From Haematococcus lacustris (lineage: Eukaryota > Chlorophyta > Chlorophyceae > Chlamydomonadales > Haematococcaceae), in assembly GCA_030144725.1 (NCBI GenBank), contig JASKMD010000007.1:10323634-10387633 (forward strand): a DNA stretch of 64,000 nt, written 5' to 3'. A program made the translations under genes and the position numbers. Positions 1 through 10,087 of this stretch are shown here, in pieces; positions within the stretch are counted from its first letter, which is position 1; every line of letters begins with the position of its first letter. Below the pieces are notes generated by a model, which worked only from the letters and a program-made list of their open reading frames with translations, ran no database searches and was not told the DNA's origin.

Positions 1-1574
1 CCCGCCCCGCCCCGCCCCGCCCCGCCCCGCCCCGCCCCGCCCCGCCCCGCCCCGCCCCGCCCCGCCCCGCCCCGCCCCGCCCCGCCCCGCCCCGCCCCGC
101 CCCGCCCCGCCCCGCCCCGCCCCGCCCCGCCCCGCCCCGCCCCGCCCCGCCCCGCCCCGCCCCGCCCCGCCCCGCCCCGCCCCGCCCCGCCCCGCCCCGC
201 CCCGCCCCGCCCCGCCCCGCCCCGCCCCGCCCCGCCCCGCCCCGCCCCGCCCCGCCCCGCCCCGCCCCGCCCCGCCCCGCCCCGCCCCGCCCCGCCCCGC
301 CCCGCCCCGCCCCGCCCCGCCCCGCCCCGCCCCGCCCCGCCCCGCCCCGCCCCGCCCCGCCCCGCCCCGCCCCGCCCCGCCCCGCCCCGCCCCGCCCCGC
401 CCCGCCCCGCCCCGCCCCGCCCCGCCCCGCCCCGCCCCGCCCCGCCCCGCCCCGCCCCGCCCCGCCCCGCCCCGCCCCGCCCCGCCCCGCCCCGCCCCGC
501 CCCGCCCCGCCCCGCCCCGCCCCGCCCCGCCCCGCCCCGCCCCGCCCCGCCCCGCCCCGCCCCGCCCCGCCCCGCCCCGCCCCGCCCCGCCCCGCCCCGC
601 CCCGCCCCGCCCCGCCCCGCCCCGCCCCGCCCCGCCCCGCCCCGCCCCGCCCCGCCCCGCCCCGCCCCGCCCCGCCCCGCCCCGCCCCGCCCCGCCCCGC
701 CCCGCCCCGCCCCGCCCCGCCCCGCCCCGCCCCGCCCCGCCCCGCCCCGCCCCGCCCCGCCCCGCCCCGCCCCGCCCCGCCCCGCCCCGCCCCGCCCCGC
801 CCCGCCCCGCCCCGCCCCGCCCCGCCCCGCCCCGCCCCGCCCCGCCCCGCCCCGCCCCGCCCCGCCCCGCCCCGCCCCGCCCCGCCCCGCCCCGCCCCGC
901 CCCGCCCCGCCCCGCCCCGCCCCGCCCCGCCCCGCCCCGCCCCGCCCCGCCCCGCCCCGCCCCGCCCCGCCCCGCCCCGCCCCGCCCCGCCCCGCCCCGC
1001 CCCGCCCCGCCCCGCCCCGCCCCGCCCCGCCCCGCCCCGCCCCGCCCCGCCCCGCCCCGCCCCGCCCCGCCCCGCCCCGCCCCGCCCCGCCCCGCCCCGC
1101 CCCGCCCCGCCCCGCCCCGCCCCGCCCCGCCCCGCCCCGCCCCGCCCCGCCCCGCCCCGCCCCGCCCCGCCCCGCCCCGCCCCGCCCCGCCCCGCCCCGC
1201 CCCGCCCCGCCCCGCCCCGCCCCGCCCCGCCCCGCCCCGCCCCGCCCCGCCCCGCCCCGCCCCGCCCCGCCCCGCCCCGCCCCGCCCCGCCCCGCCCCGC
1301 CCCGCCCCGCCCCGCCCCGCCCCGCCCCGCCCCGCCCCGCCCCGCCCCGCCCCGCCCCGCCCCGCCCCGCCCCGCCCCGCCCCGCCCCGCCCCGCCCCGC
1401 CCCGCCCCGCCCCGCCCCGCCCCGCCCCGCCCCGCCCCGCCCCGCCCCGCCCCGCCCCGCCCCGCCCCGCCCCGCCCCGCCCCGCCCCGCCCCGCCCCGC
1501 CCCGCCCCGCCCCGCCCCGCCCCGCCCCGCCCCGCCCCGCCCCGCCCCGCCCCGCCCCGCCCCGCCCCGCCCCG
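1..1574. repeat. (CCCGC)n pentanucleotide array
   Basis: A perfect five-base tandem repeat fills the window from its first base to 1574 (about 315 copies with no visible interruption) and continues beyond the left edge. No coding is plausible. The same pentamer recurs as a short block inside an intron at about 3293-3466. Such perfection suggests either recent expansion or assembler collapse/extension. Confidence 0.98.
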
Positions 1575-2339
1575 TTTTAGTGGGAGGCAGCTTGCAAGGC
1601 TGACAAGAGCAGCCAGGATGGGGACAGAGCTGGGAGCAGTTAGCCCCTGGCACGCAGGCAGGACCTCGTTGTGTAAGGACATCAGGAAGTTAGTTTAACC
1701 AGTCGCGCTCTAAAGGCCGTATTTCATGTGGCAGCGACATTGTGACAATGGCCATGGACCTGTGACGGGAAGACCATGGACTATCGACAACTACTGTCCC
1801 TGCCCTCAACAGCCTATTAGCAACACGTTGCACGCTACGCAGTGTAGCACTGCTGTGTTGGATTACCAATCCATGAGCTGGACCAGAAGATGGAGCTGCG
1901 TACACCCATGCATTTCATGCTCCATGCACATGCACTCCAGTTGATCGAGCACCACAACACCATGCAGCAGTAAACTCCCATGCATGCTAAACAGTGTTAG
2001 TGCAGTGTCCGGCTGCCTGGGTAGTTCGTAAGGGGCTGCGTTATCTAAAACCTGGGATTGTTGTTCATTCCCATCCGTCTGGCTTGACACTGGCTTGACG
2101 ACACTGACTCAGCATCCATTGCACCACTGGCAGCACCAGCACATAGGGAGGTGAGAACACGAGCAAGGTCACGAAGCCAAGTTGATCAGTACATGAGCAA
2201 TCACATGAGCTTGGTTTCATAACTTCCAGCACCCACACCACTCCAGCCCCATGGCAGACCCCTCTGCCATGCATGCTGCAACTGCCCAACACCCACGCAT
2301 TGTGACACCCCATGCAACACAACAGCCATGCGCCAGACC
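1575..2339. other. Unique 3' flank of the PP2-like gene
   Basis: Single-copy sequence between the CCCGC array and the stop codon of the minus-strand gene that ends at 2340. Only short open frames occur in it, on both strands, with no recognisable motif. It is most simply the 3' untranslated and intergenic region of that gene. Confidence 0.4.
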
Positions 2340-4819
2340 CTACTGCATTCTACACAGCCTTCTGGGCAGCCTGGGAGCCAGAGGACTCCGCGCCCCAGCA
2401 CCACCAGCTGACCCCCCAGCCAGCAACCCCAGCTCGCCACCCGGGCCTTGCGCTGCTTTGCCCTCCAGGCCCTGCACCCGCTTCAGCTCCACCACATCAA
2501 ACATCATGCCTGACTTCCAGGCGTTGGAGATGTTCCACAGCCGGGCGCACAGTGCATAGCTCTGGCCTGGCGGCACATGCAGCCTGCCCACCTGCACCAT
2601 GAGGGCACACCAGCAGTACTGTGGACTGCCAACACGGCCGGGAGGCGGGTGAGTGGGAGGACGGGCGGGCAGGCAGCACATCACCACGTTAACAGCTTGT
2701 GACGGAGCACACCAGGGATGCACATGGACCGCCGCCTGCATGCACCCAGTCCCCGCCTTTCGTGCTAGCACACATAGCCTCACCTCAGTCCCACATCCCC
2801 TCAGCCCCACAGCCCCTAAGCCCCACAGCCTACAGCCCTCAGCCTCACCTCCAGCCAGGCCCAGCCTCCTGGCCTTGCCGCGCTGGCGATGCTTTCCAGC
2901 TCATTTAGGACGAAGTGGCGGAGCAGCGGCAGGCCCTGCGCTGGGGAGCTGGCAGGCAGTGGAGGCTCCACACTGGGCTGCTTCCCGTCCAACATGCATG
3001 TGGCCATGTCGTAATCCCCATCTTCATCATCGTCGTCATAGTCGTTGTCAGAGATCATGCTGTCAGGGTCAAAGTCCACCTCCTGCCCTGCTGACCTGCC
3101 CGGCCGGGCTACCTGTCTGTCTATCTCCTTCATTGACAGCGTAGGCAGCGTGGAGGTGACCTCCTCACCCGGCCTAAAGCAGCCACAGCAAACAAGGACT
3201 ATTGAAGCAGCCCTGGGGAAGGGCAAGGTCAGTGCAAGGTAGCAAGGATGCGGGCAGGCAGGTGAGGAGGTGGGTCAGGTTTCCACAACAGTCCCGCCCC
3301 GCCCCGCCCCGCCCCGCCCCGCCCCGCCCCGCCCCGCCCCGCCCCGCCCCGCCCCGCCCCGCCCCGCCCCGCCCCGCCCCGCCCCGCCCCGCCCCGCCCC
3401 GCCCCGCCCCGCCCCGCCCCGCCCCGCCCCGCCCCGCCTCACCCCGCCCCGCCCCGCCCAGCCCACTGCCCTTACCCCCGTATGCCCTCCAGTTGAAGGT
3501 CAGCTGTGAGTTCAAAGGAAGGCCTGCGCATGAACTGCACGCGCCAGGCCAGCAGGTAGTCCCCTGGCGCCACCGCTGCAGCCACACCACACCAGGCACT
3601 GCTGGCGGCAACACCCTCAACACACACACCACTTGCCCTCCACACTGCTGGGCTGCGGGTTGCCCTAGCCCTCACCCTGACGTTCCCAACACAACGACCT
3701 CGTCATGACACTATGTGGTACAAGGGACCAAGGTGTTGCGCTGCGGCTAGTCAGGCAGCCAGGGGGCCCGGGCTAGGGGCCGGGGCCACAGCAATCCGTC
3801 ACCAAGCTCTATGGTGAGAGCAGTAGGGCCTGATGGCGGTCAAGCTAGGGAATCGTCCGAAGGCTTGGACAGGTCAGGCAGAATGTGGGTGGGCTGGGGT
3901 GGGTGAGGGTCAGACCCTGACCCCAGCTCAACCCACCTGGCCACCGGGCGTCCATACCCAGCCAGCACACGCTGTCCAGGCGCACCACCTCAGGGGCTAG
4001 GGCACCCTCTGCATGACACCGTTTCAGGTAGTTCCCATCCAGCCCTGCGCCCATGGCATGGATCCAGATCAGAGTGCAGTGGCACCGCTCCCTCACCAGC
4101 AGGTGCGCATCGAGGGAAGATGGCAGCATGGTGTGCCCCCATGCCCTGCCCCTTGTTCCAACCCTAACCCTCACCCTTGCCCTACCCTAACCCCTTGCCC
4201 TGATCCTAATCTGAATACTATCCCTAACCCTCCCATCGACCTCTTCATGACGCAATGTGGCATATGGGACTCAGCCCTGAACCTGGGTGAGCAGCACAGC
4301 AACATCGCCCTTCCCTCAGTGTCATCCCTGGCCCTGCCCAGCTGCTCACGCCACCCCTGCGCGACCGCCACCACTCACAGGCCACTGACTGCTGCACTAT
4401 GGGTAGTCTCAGCCTCGCCCAGTGCAAGAAGCGCTGCTGCCAGGTGGGCACAGGCGGCAGACTCCCCTCCGCCAGCACTGGGCTGCGCACATACACGCCG
4501 TGCCAGGCCTGAAGCGTGAAGGACCTAGCGCAGCAGCAGCAGCAGCAGCACACCACCCCTTTGCTCTCACAAGACAACAGCTAGCAGCAGATGAAGCTGT
4601 GTACACCAGCCCTTGGACACACAGCTCGGCAGGTCAAAGGTTAGGGAGTGGATCACTGGATAAGGAGGGAATGAACAGCAGCAGAGGCAGCCAGGAAACG
4701 GCTCCCTTGCTGCCCCACCTCACCACTGGACTGCTGGCAGCTCTGCCACGTGGCCCTTGGTGGTGAAGGCCACCACCTCATGCTTGTTGAGGCAGTGGTG
4801 GGCCAGGTCAGCCAGGGAC
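2340..4819 (-). CDS. PP2 (phloem protein 2)-like domain protein, multi-exon, N-terminus not fixed
   Basis: Spliced gene model on the minus strand. Supported exons, 5' to 3': 4724-4819, 4379-4508, 3937 to about 4105, 3476-3575, 2849-3173 and 2340-2618, with GT-AG borders; the phases of the last four agree. The joined product reads LDSVCWLGMDARWP, then VAPGDYLLAWRVQF, later GGWAWLE, and finally WKSGMMFDVVELK. This matches the PP2 fold order known from plant F-box/PP2 lectin-like proteins (SVCWLEIRGK, then YxAYLVFKL, then DGWMEVELGEF, then WKSGLIVEGIEIRP). An acidic Asp/Glu insert (DDDDEDGDYD) interrupts the domain in exon 2849-3173. Family knowledge suggests glycan binding or substrate recognition for a ubiquitin ligase; this is inferred. 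The two upstream exons (containing TWQQRFLHWARL and LADLAHHCLNKHEVVAF) may be part of an F-box, but the start codon is not identified. The stop is at 2340-2342. The intron between 3173 and 3476 contains a CCCGC array. Confidence 0.6.
3293..3466. repeat. Intronic (CCCGC)n array
   Basis: About 34 copies of the same pentamer that fills 1-1574, slightly degenerate at the right end. It lies entirely inside the intron between the exons ending at 3476 and starting at 3173 of the PP2-like gene. On the transcribed strand it is G-rich (GGGCG), so it would be a structured block in the pre-mRNA. Confidence 0.95.
4150..4232. repeat. Degenerate CCCTAA-like repeat
   Basis: Irregular tandem runs of CCCTAAC, CCCTCAC and CCCTTGC lie in an intron of the minus-strand gene. 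A shorter run (CCCTAACCCTAACCC) is at about 5566-5583. They resemble telomere-type repeats but are short and strongly degenerate. Confidence 0.55.
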
Positions 4820-5124
4820 CTGCAGCATACACACCAGGGCCAGGGGCCAGGCTGACCGGCAGGCTGGTGAGCAGGCTGTGGAGGTGCTGCAACCATCCCT
4901 AGCAGCAGGTATTATGCCCTGAGCCTGGCTTCACGGGTTAGGAGGGTGTTGTGCTGCAATACACTGCGCAACATGATGCTGGCTGCGGTGCAGCGGAGGG
5001 TGCAGCAGCTAATCTCCAGCTACTCTCCAGCTCAGGCGGCTCCTGATTGTCGCTGTCGTCATACATTGTTCAAGACTTCCTAAAGGAAGAGGGGCAGCAT
5101 TGAGAGCAGAGGCAGGGAGGGTGG

Positions 5125-5400
5125 CTGCCAAGGCTGGGGATGGCAGTCAAGGCCACGGCAGCTGTGGGTGGCAGTCAAGGCCACGGCAGCTGTGGGTGGC
5201 AGTTAAAGCCACGGCAGCTGTGGGTGGCAGTCAAGGCCACGGCAGCTGTGGGTGGCAGTTAAAACCACGGCAGCTGTGGGTGGCAGTCAAGGCCACGGCA
5301 GCTGTGGGTGGCAGTTGAAGCCACGGCAGCTGTGGGTGGCAGTTGAAGCCACGGCAGCTGTGGGTGGCAGTCAAGGCCAAGGCAGCTGTGGGGGTGGCTG
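5125..5400. repeat. 28-bp minisatellite
   Basis: About nine head-to-tail copies of a 28-bp unit containing CACGGCAGCTGTGGGTGGCA. The spacing between successive CCACGGC occurrences is exactly 28 (5153, 5181, 5209). Because 28 is not a multiple of three, and no exon borders fit, it is probably non-coding. Confidence 0.9.
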
Positions 5401-5597
5401 CCAAGGCTCTTAGGGGGGAGTGCTCAATGGAGCATGGCCTAACGTTGACAGTTGACGACATTAGGGTGAGCCAATGGTTTTGTGACACAAATATTGTATG
5501 CCATAGGCGGGCAGTACTACGCCAAGCACAGCCAAAAGCCAAGCAAGCATGAGGGTGAACCACACCCCTAACCCTAACCCTATCTCCCACACTAGCT

Positions 5598-8480
5598 CTA
5601 ACTCCAAACCTCCTGCCTGCCCGCTTGCCTGCCGTTCCCCCTGGCCTTCCTCAGTGCCTCCTGTAGGCTGTCATATACGTAGCGTTTGATTCGGGTTTGC
5701 GCTTGTGATAGTGTGCCCTCCCTCCATGCTGCCTCTAGGCTGCCATGAGGGCAGCGAGTTAGGGCCAGTGCTTGTGATGGTGTGTGCGTGGGCAGGCCGG
5801 GGCACAGGACAGCTTGGAGTCTTGGCCTGCCCCCGCCCTGCCAGGTCATGCTGCCAGGTCTGCCTCGATCCCAGCCCCAGCCCACACTGGGAAGCCGCGC
5901 GGATGGCTATGGGCTATGAACAGGAGATGGCTATGGGCTATGGGCTATGAACGGAATTGCTGGAGAGTTAGAAGCTGTCCTGTGTGGCCGGTGTCCGCAG
6001 ATTCAGTGCCAAGGGGCAACGACGCTATGGGCTAAGAACAGGGTGACGTAGAGCTGGGAGCTGGCGAAGCCGATGAGCGACAACATCAACGCATCGCCGC
6101 AGTCACGGCCAGTCCCAGCCCCTACAATTGGCACAGTGTGACTAAAGCTCGACCTAGGGTTCCCCTGGGATTCACCTAGGATTCCATTAAGACAGGTTTG
6201 ACCCAGCTGTCAGCGTTTGGCCGGTTGGCCAGTTGGCACAAACGCAGCATCCTCAGCCACAGCCCATACAACGAGCTTGGCACAGCTGTCAAATGGCCGG
6301 CTGGCCACGCTGCCTACAACGATGTTTAACCTGCGGCACAATACATCTTCGCCATAGCCTACTTTGCTGCTACTGGTGGACTGGATGTCCACTGCCCTTC
6401 CTCTCAATACCATGGTGTTTCATGAGAGTACTTGTGCAAACATACATCCTTTTTTTCTCTATTTTGCAACTTTGCGAGCTCGACTGGTTTGAGTGTATGG
6501 TACAGCTGTCTAGGGCTGCACTCAGCATTCAGTTCTGTGCACATCAAATCAATGATGAAACTTACCACATCACACGGTACAGCTATACTTACATAATAAA
6601 TAACTACGGTATTGTTGTGACTGCTGCGCCCGCATCCTGCTACCCGGTCAGGTATGCTGCCATGGCTTTTACCCCAGCCTCCACCTGAAGTCCTTCACCA
6701 GGCAGGGCAGGGCGCGGGTCTCTGCCAGGTCCAGTCCAGGCAGGAACGTCCAGCCCTGCAGCTCAGGAGGGCACTGGCCTGCATGCAGCCACCACCAGGA
6801 CAAGACACTCAGACACCCACACACACCCACACACACACAACAGACTCTGCCACATCGCAAGCGCTGTAGCACTGTTGCACACCGCAAGCACATCGCAAGG
6901 TCTGTGGCAGGGTGGGCTGGCCCAATGCTTTGCACGCACTGCACCATTCACCTCCTGATCCGCTGGGGCCCCTGGTCGGAGTAGCCACCAGCACATCACA
7001 GTGGCAATGACCCCACCCTGACCCCCGGCCCTGCCTGACCCTTGCCTTCAATTGAGGGGTTGGATGGCGTCGGCAGCAGCTCAGGGAGGTTAGGCCAGGT
7101 GCTGCGCACATAGGTGCCCACCCAGGGCTCGAAGCTGCAGAGCAGCACGAAGCAACACCCCCAGCGGCAGCACCGAGTCTGCAGCACCTAGTTGGCAGCA
7201 CCTAGTCACCTTGACTGTTGCTGAACAGGCAAGAAACCAGCCAGCCAGCGCGACAATGAAAAGGAAGAAGAAGACTCGGACGTTGGAAGATAGCGTGCTT
7301 ATGGGGCATGCCGCCTCCCACCATCTATCCTGGATACGCCTCCCAACCTCCATCCCTGTAGGTCCACGTGTGAAGAGACCCCCCGAACCCCTGCACTCCC
7401 TGACCCCTACCCTGCGTCTGTAGCTGCTTTGCCAAAGCTGTTTAACCTTCTCATGGCATGCCTGGTGCACCCCAGCCAGCGTGACATCAGCTATGTCACT
7501 GGCAGTGAGGGGGCACCTGCACAAACCACCCAGTCAGGCTGTTGCTCAACTGTCAAGCAGTCACCCATCAGCTATCACACAAGCAGAGGGCACCAGCACC
7601 AGCACTGTAGACAGAGCTCTGCATTCCTCCACACCACCACTGCTAGGCCAGGCCGGGATAGTGAACAGGGAGAGCGGGCTCAGCACCCTAATGACTGGTG
7701 TGGGCGGGAGGAGGGAGGAGCAAAGGAGTTCTAGACACTCCAGGCTGCTCCCACTGCTGCTGGCCGCCCACCTTGTGTGCTGCCACTTGCCAGGGCCATC
7801 CAGGCTGTTCAACACACTGCCGTCAGTGTGAAAGGCCAGGGCGGCCTGCAGCGTGAGGGGGCGGGGCCAGGGTTAGTGGGCGCTTGGCTTGGCTTGGCTT
7901 AACTCTGCCTCCAGCCAGCCCCTGGCCTTGACAGATTAGGAGCAGGGCCGTGTCGCCCGGCTGCCACCATCTCTAAAGAGCAAGTAAGCAAGAGGGAACG
8001 ATAGAAATGAGGGAGGAGAAACTAAGAGTATAACTACTAAGAGGAGAAACTAAGAGAACATAGGAGAGCATGAGAGAACATAAGAAGCTGGATGCTGAAC
8101 ACATTTATGTCTTCAGCCTCCGTGTACTGAGCTCAGCACGGTATGTGCATGGTGCCTCTTACTTCCTACTAGTGTGCAGCCAGCTCTTGCCCTGGAAAGG
8201 TTAGGCACACACAGCTCTTGCCCCAGACACATTGAGCACCTGGGCTGTAGCAAGCTGCTGCCACCTTCCGTTCACAGCCTGACCTGACCCTGTTGACATA
8301 TTGACCCCTGAGCTTGTGGCCTAGCTTCTCACCAGGTCAGCAGCAGCTGCAGCAGCCACCTCTGCCAGGGGCATATCCTCCAGCTTGGCCCCTGCCCGTC
8401 CACTGGCCCGCATGCCTTGCACGAATGTCCACCCTTCACAGTGGACTGGGAAGGAGGTTTGCTCTGTAGCATCAGCGACA
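5598..8480 (-). other. Candidate downstream exons of the F-box gene (unjoined)
   Basis: Several minus-strand blocks look coding and have plausible splice sites, but I cannot join them with consistent phase. About 8336-8475 contains EGWTFVQGMRASG and an Ala run and ends at a GTGAGA donor. About 7765-7830 contains AFHTDGSVLNSLDGPGKWQH after a CTGCAG acceptor. About 7030-7150 contains FEPWVGTYVRSTWPNLPELL. About 6669-6770 contains LQGWTFLPGLDLAETRAL followed by a GTAAAA donor. About 5630-5725 contains TLSQAQTRIKRYVYDSLQEALRK. They lie downstream of the F-box exons in the same orientation and could be the rest of that gene. The GWTF motif occurs in two of them. Intervening sequence is non-coding. 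Confidence 0.35.
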
Positions 8481-8556
8481 CAGTGGCTGCTTGGCTGACC
8501 TTTGCACGGCACAGGTGACGCAGTCCAGCTGTGGAGCACTCAATGGGTCCAGTGGC

Positions 8557-8569
8557 AGCGGCAGCGGCA

Positions 8570-8623
<54 letters not shown>

Positions 8624-8642
8624 GCAGCAGCGGCAGCAGCCA
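8557..8642. repeat. CAG/CTG trinucleotide tract
   Basis: About 28 CAG-type triplets, the central run nearly pure, with GGC interruptions at the right. It falls in what the F-box gene model makes an intron (downstream of the donor at 8741). Read through on the minus strand it would encode a Leu run, which is unlikely to be translated. Confidence 0.9.
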
Positions 8643-8740
8643 GCAGTGGTCGGTGGCAGTGCCTAAAGCTCTGCCTCCCTCACTGCTATCCCTTGAGCTG
8701 CATAGCCATGGCTGCAAGTGCCAGGCAGAGGGAGGCACAC

Positions 8741-8991
8741 CTGGCTGCACGGCCTTTAACCCAAAGCGGCGGGCAGCCAGTGTACGCCACAGCTGCTGGT
8801 CGGCACAAACTGTCCACCAAAACTTGCTGGTAATGGCAAGCCTGCACGGTGAAGTAGCTGCCACTGAGGAGGGTAGCTACATTTTACGCCCACCTGCTTA
8901 CAAACCTCCCGACCGCTCTCTCGTCTAGCTCCAGCTGGCTGGCCACAAGGGATGCGAGGTCAGGGGTGATCTCCGACAGGGAGGGAGGCAT
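8741..8991 (-). CDS. F-box protein, N-terminal two exons
   Basis: The first exon is 8906-8991, beginning with an ATG at 8989-8991; the second is 8741-8841. Splicing the GTTTGT donor after 8906 to the CTGCAG acceptor before 8841 keeps frame and produces a continuous F-box. It reads ITPDLASLVASQLELDERAV, then RLAITSKFWWTV, then DQQLWRTLAARRFG, the usual order (DxxxLVxxxL; CRxxxxSKxW; DxxLWxxLxxRRFG). Family knowledge: F-box proteins bind SKP1 and bring substrates to SCF ubiquitin ligases. The substrate domain would lie further downstream; a PP2-like gene in the same orientation follows at 4819-2340, so this may be an F-box/PP2 protein or the first of a tandem pair. The next intron carries the CAG tract. 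Confidence 0.75.
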
Positions 8992-10087
8992 ACTGCCTGC
9001 CAGCACATTTCTTTGTGTATCCATAGAGTGTTTACCTGCAGCGGGTGTTAGTAGGTGTGCACGCGGTTATGTTCAGGGTTTCCAGCCTCTCACACAAATA
9101 CCAATGGGAAGCCGCGGTGGGACGGTAGCGCCACGTTTCCATGCCACCCCGACTGCAGGCACAGATGGCTTTTGTCGTTGCTATCGTCTCGATGTACCCA
9201 GGTGGTGAGGGAGGCACTGTTGCAACAACGGCTGCCTGGAGCAACAAATAGGAGGAAGGATTCCCTTGCATCCCCTCTGGGTAAGGAGATCAGATGGCAC
9301 ATCGCAGCAGCGGGTGGCAGGCAGCCCGCATGTGGGAGCAGAAGGCAGTAGCAAGGAGGCCACCCCTGACCTAACTCCCCTCCTCTTCCCCAGGGGGCAG
9401 CAGATGTGGTGGGCTGCTCAGGAACTGCACAAGCTCCTGTTGCCAGCTGCTGCCAGGGAGGGGCGCAGGAGTGTGAGCGGCTCGAGGACAGTGAGCAGCT
9501 GAGGTTTGCCAATAGGCAGGAGCATCGTGCACTTGCAACATATCCAATTGTTACAAGTGTGCGGTGAGCACTTGTTGCATGGACATCACAAACCTCAAGT
9601 TCACAAATATCAAATGCTACAAACCGAAGTCAAAGGACACCCCTAACACTACACTACACTACACTACACTACACTGCAGGCTACAGTACTGAATAAACTG
9701 TGCTCATTCATTAGCACTGAGTTGAGGTCAACCATGCCATCTCCTTCCTCACACAATACTGAGCTTCCTTGATATCATCATGATCCTGTGATAAACTGAC
9801 GGTTCCTAAGGAAAAGGCTAGGGCCAGTCAAAACCGTAGTCCGTACAGCTGACCTGGCCCCAATGGCCTAGACGTGCACACAGGCCTCTCGAGTAAAATT
9901 CCATACCTTAACCTCAAATGCTCACATAGCCAAGACAATCTAGATGCTTCAGATGCTTCAGATGCTCAAATGCCTTGGGTGCCAGGCCTCATAAGGATGA
10001 TTCGATACCTGGCTCCGATATCTCAGATGGTTAACATGACTCATAAGGCTCAATTGCTTGCATGACTGGGATGCTCAGATGACTGAC
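8992..10087. other. Intergenic: F-box gene promoter side and 3' region of the surface-protein gene
   Basis: Both flanking genes are on the minus strand, so this 1.1 kb should hold the 3' UTR of the upstream gene (stop at 10088) and the promoter of the F-box gene. A minus-strand TGTAA (TTACA at 9551-9555) is a candidate polyadenylation signal. A short ACTAC pentamer run is at about 9651-9674. I see no supported coding region. Confidence 0.4.

Noticed and set aside
4150..5583. Interstitial telomere
   Set aside because: The CCCTAA-like runs are short and irregular, and one lies in a gene intron; insufficient for a telomere claim.
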